Positions 63,161 to 64,000 of a DNA stretch of 64,000 bases are shown here, piece by piece. Every line of letters begins with the position of its first letter. The stretch's first letter is position 1. The notes below the pieces were generated by a model, which was given only the letters and a program-made list of their open reading frames with translations, was not told the DNA's origin and did no database searches. Source of the DNA: an uncultured Lachnospiraceae bacterium (GTDB lineage: Bacteria > Bacillota > Clostridia > Lachnospirales > Lachnospiraceae); the NCBI GenBank assembly GCA_910585605.1, contig CAJUFL010000008.1, positions 1-64,000 on the forward strand, written 5' to 3'. A program made the position numbers and the translations under genes.

Positions 63161-64000
63161 TTATTCTTTTCCTGTTCTTTTCAGCTTTTCTGAAACGGCT
63201 TTCACCGGATGCTTCATTTTATACCTGATATTATTAATATGTTGTTTTTGAACCTCTAACTGCTCCTTTAAAGCCTTATCCTTTTCTTTTAAAGCCCTGT
63301 TTTCCTCCATAAGATATGAAACAGTCGTTCCAAAAAAGCGGATCATATCCCTTATCATCTGCTCGTTATCAATCTGCCATTTCCCACCAGTCAGATAAGT
63401 ATCATCAAATAAATCCCCATCTTTTCCAAGATACTCCTGTACAATTTTTGCATTCCCTTCCTTGAATTGTTCCAGAAATCTCTTATTCTCTTCCTCGGAA
63501 AACATACTGTTTCTGCCTTCCTCGGGATTTTCCTCTGATAACTGTGTTAACACTTTTCTAAAATAATCGTTTTTCTGCTTACTCAGATCTGGCATCATAT
63601 TCAGAATTCTTTTTATCTCAATATTATTCTTTGTAAGACTAGGATTTTGCATGGAATCCAAAACTCTGTAATCCTCTGTATATTTCAGATGAAGGGTCTC
63701 CAAAAAATCTGACTGGATAGTACCTCCTGCAAAATGCCTCTTATCAAATAGTCTGACTGTAATATTTTCTTTTCCAACATACGCAGATATCTGGGTAAGA
63801 ATATCATAATAATCCAATTTGATGTATGGAAGCTTTTCCACGACCTCTCCCCAGCTTAGTACGGAAGAGGCAAGCATCCCTTCCTTTACCTGCTGATTCC
63901 ACCATGAAAACAGAAAATCATCCTGTCTTCTCAGATAAACAATCACCTTCACTGCTATCTCTTTTCCCTTAAAACCTTCCTTCAGCCTTTCCCAGCAATT
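63161..64000 (-). CDS. Partial gene cut by the window edge: sulfotransferase-like protein with coiled-coil tail
   Basis: The last 279 residues of a protein whose 5' end lies beyond base 64000. The frame stays open to the edge, so the GTG at 63952 is not a safe start. The visible part resembles glycan sulfotransferase/P-loop proteins found in polysaccharide clusters (VKVIVYLRRQDDFLFSWWNQ with Arg-rich strand), but the 5' PAPS or nucleotide loop is not visible. The C-terminal 60 residues (ENRALKEKDKALKEQ) form a coiled coil followed by a basic helix (KMKHPVKAVSEKLKR). This tail resembles that of the GT2 protein at 54241. Assignment is tentative. Confidence 0.6.
   Translation of the reverse strand, partial: NCWERLKEGFKGKEIAVKVIVYLRRQDDFLFSWWNQQVKEGMLASSVLSWGEVVEKLPYIKLDYYDILTQISAYVGKENITVRLFDKRHFAGGTIQSDFLETLHLKYTEDYRVLDSMQNPSLTKNNIEIKRILNMMPDLSKQKNDYFRKVLTQLSEENPEEGRNSMFSEEENKRFLEQFKEGNAKIVQEYLGKDGDLFDDTYLTGGKWQIDNEQMIRDMIRFFGTTVSYLMEENRALKEKDKALKEQLEVQKQHINNIRYKMKHPVKAVSEKLKRTGKE

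Noticed and set aside
1..64000. CRISPR array, insertion sequences, prophage, tRNA or rRNA
   Set aside because: I looked for regularly spaced direct repeats with unique spacers, transposase or integrase motifs and tRNA-like stems, and saw none. The only regular repeat is the 60-base coding array.

Overview
The window looks like a surface-polymer region of a Gram-positive, AT-rich gut anaerobe, most likely a Lachnospiraceae member (Clostridia). This is inferred from strong GGAGG-type ribosome sites, LCP and TagGH/TarIJ wall-polymer proteins, YkuD and GH25 enzymes with GW/YYF wall-binding repeats, and base composition. The genus cannot be fixed from sequence alone. Nearly every gene lies on the minus strand and is packed into operons with 1-20 base gaps or ATGA/TAGTG overlaps. 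Only two beta-helix genes (39979 and 42296) are on the plus strand. I found no rRNA, tRNA, CRISPR array, transposase or phage gene.

Region A (108-14421) is an ABC-exported glycan locus. It holds a GT-C-like membrane protein, several GT2 glycosyltransferases, a DPM1-like transferase with a DUF2304 partner, and a Wzm permease. Its Wzt ATPase has a C-terminal extension typical of glycan-recognising exporters. It also has a 997-residue GT2-GT2-WsaF fusion, a separate SAM methyltransferase, a kinase-like protein with a coiled-coil tail, and a second WsaF-type rhamnosyltransferase. The methyltransferase and kinase-like pair resembles a split version of the E. coli O9a chain terminator WbdD, which would fit the Wzt extension. 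A promoter and a terminator separate this locus from gltBD.

Region B (14594-29719) holds glutamate synthase (gltB-gltD), then wall-associated secreted proteins: an L,D-transpeptidase, a GH5 glycosidase and a transglutaminase-like protein with Big_2 and a long tandem wall-binding repeat. These are followed by an LCP ligase and glmS.

Region C (29754-43558) is a second polysaccharide locus, of the Wzx type. It encodes a GT-C-like protein, three GT2 enzymes, a flippase, a polysaccharide pyruvyl transferase and an FrhB-like iron-sulfur protein. Three paralogous secreted beta-helix proteins flank it. The 364-base divergent gap at 39615-39978 carries a perfect consensus promoter one way and a pair of inverted operator-like sites the other way.

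Region D (43819-62950) looks like a ribitol-phosphate (teichoic-acid-like) polymer locus. It has GtrA, a two-domain GT2, UDP-glucose dehydrogenase, TarJ, TarI, three TagF/TarL/TagB-type polyol-phosphate transferases, TagG and TagH, a GT2, and a WbaP-type initiating sugar transferase. It continues with a GH25 muramidase carrying wall-binding repeats, GlmM, a lipid kinase and GalE. A partial gene with sulfotransferase-like character runs off the right edge.

Together the window supplies precursors (GlmS, GlmM, GalE, Ugd, TarIJ, with GltBD for glutamate), assembly enzymes and three separate export routes (Wzm/Wzt, Wzx, TagGH). It also supplies a wall-attachment enzyme (LCP) and a set of enzymes likely to remodel or bind the finished wall polymers.
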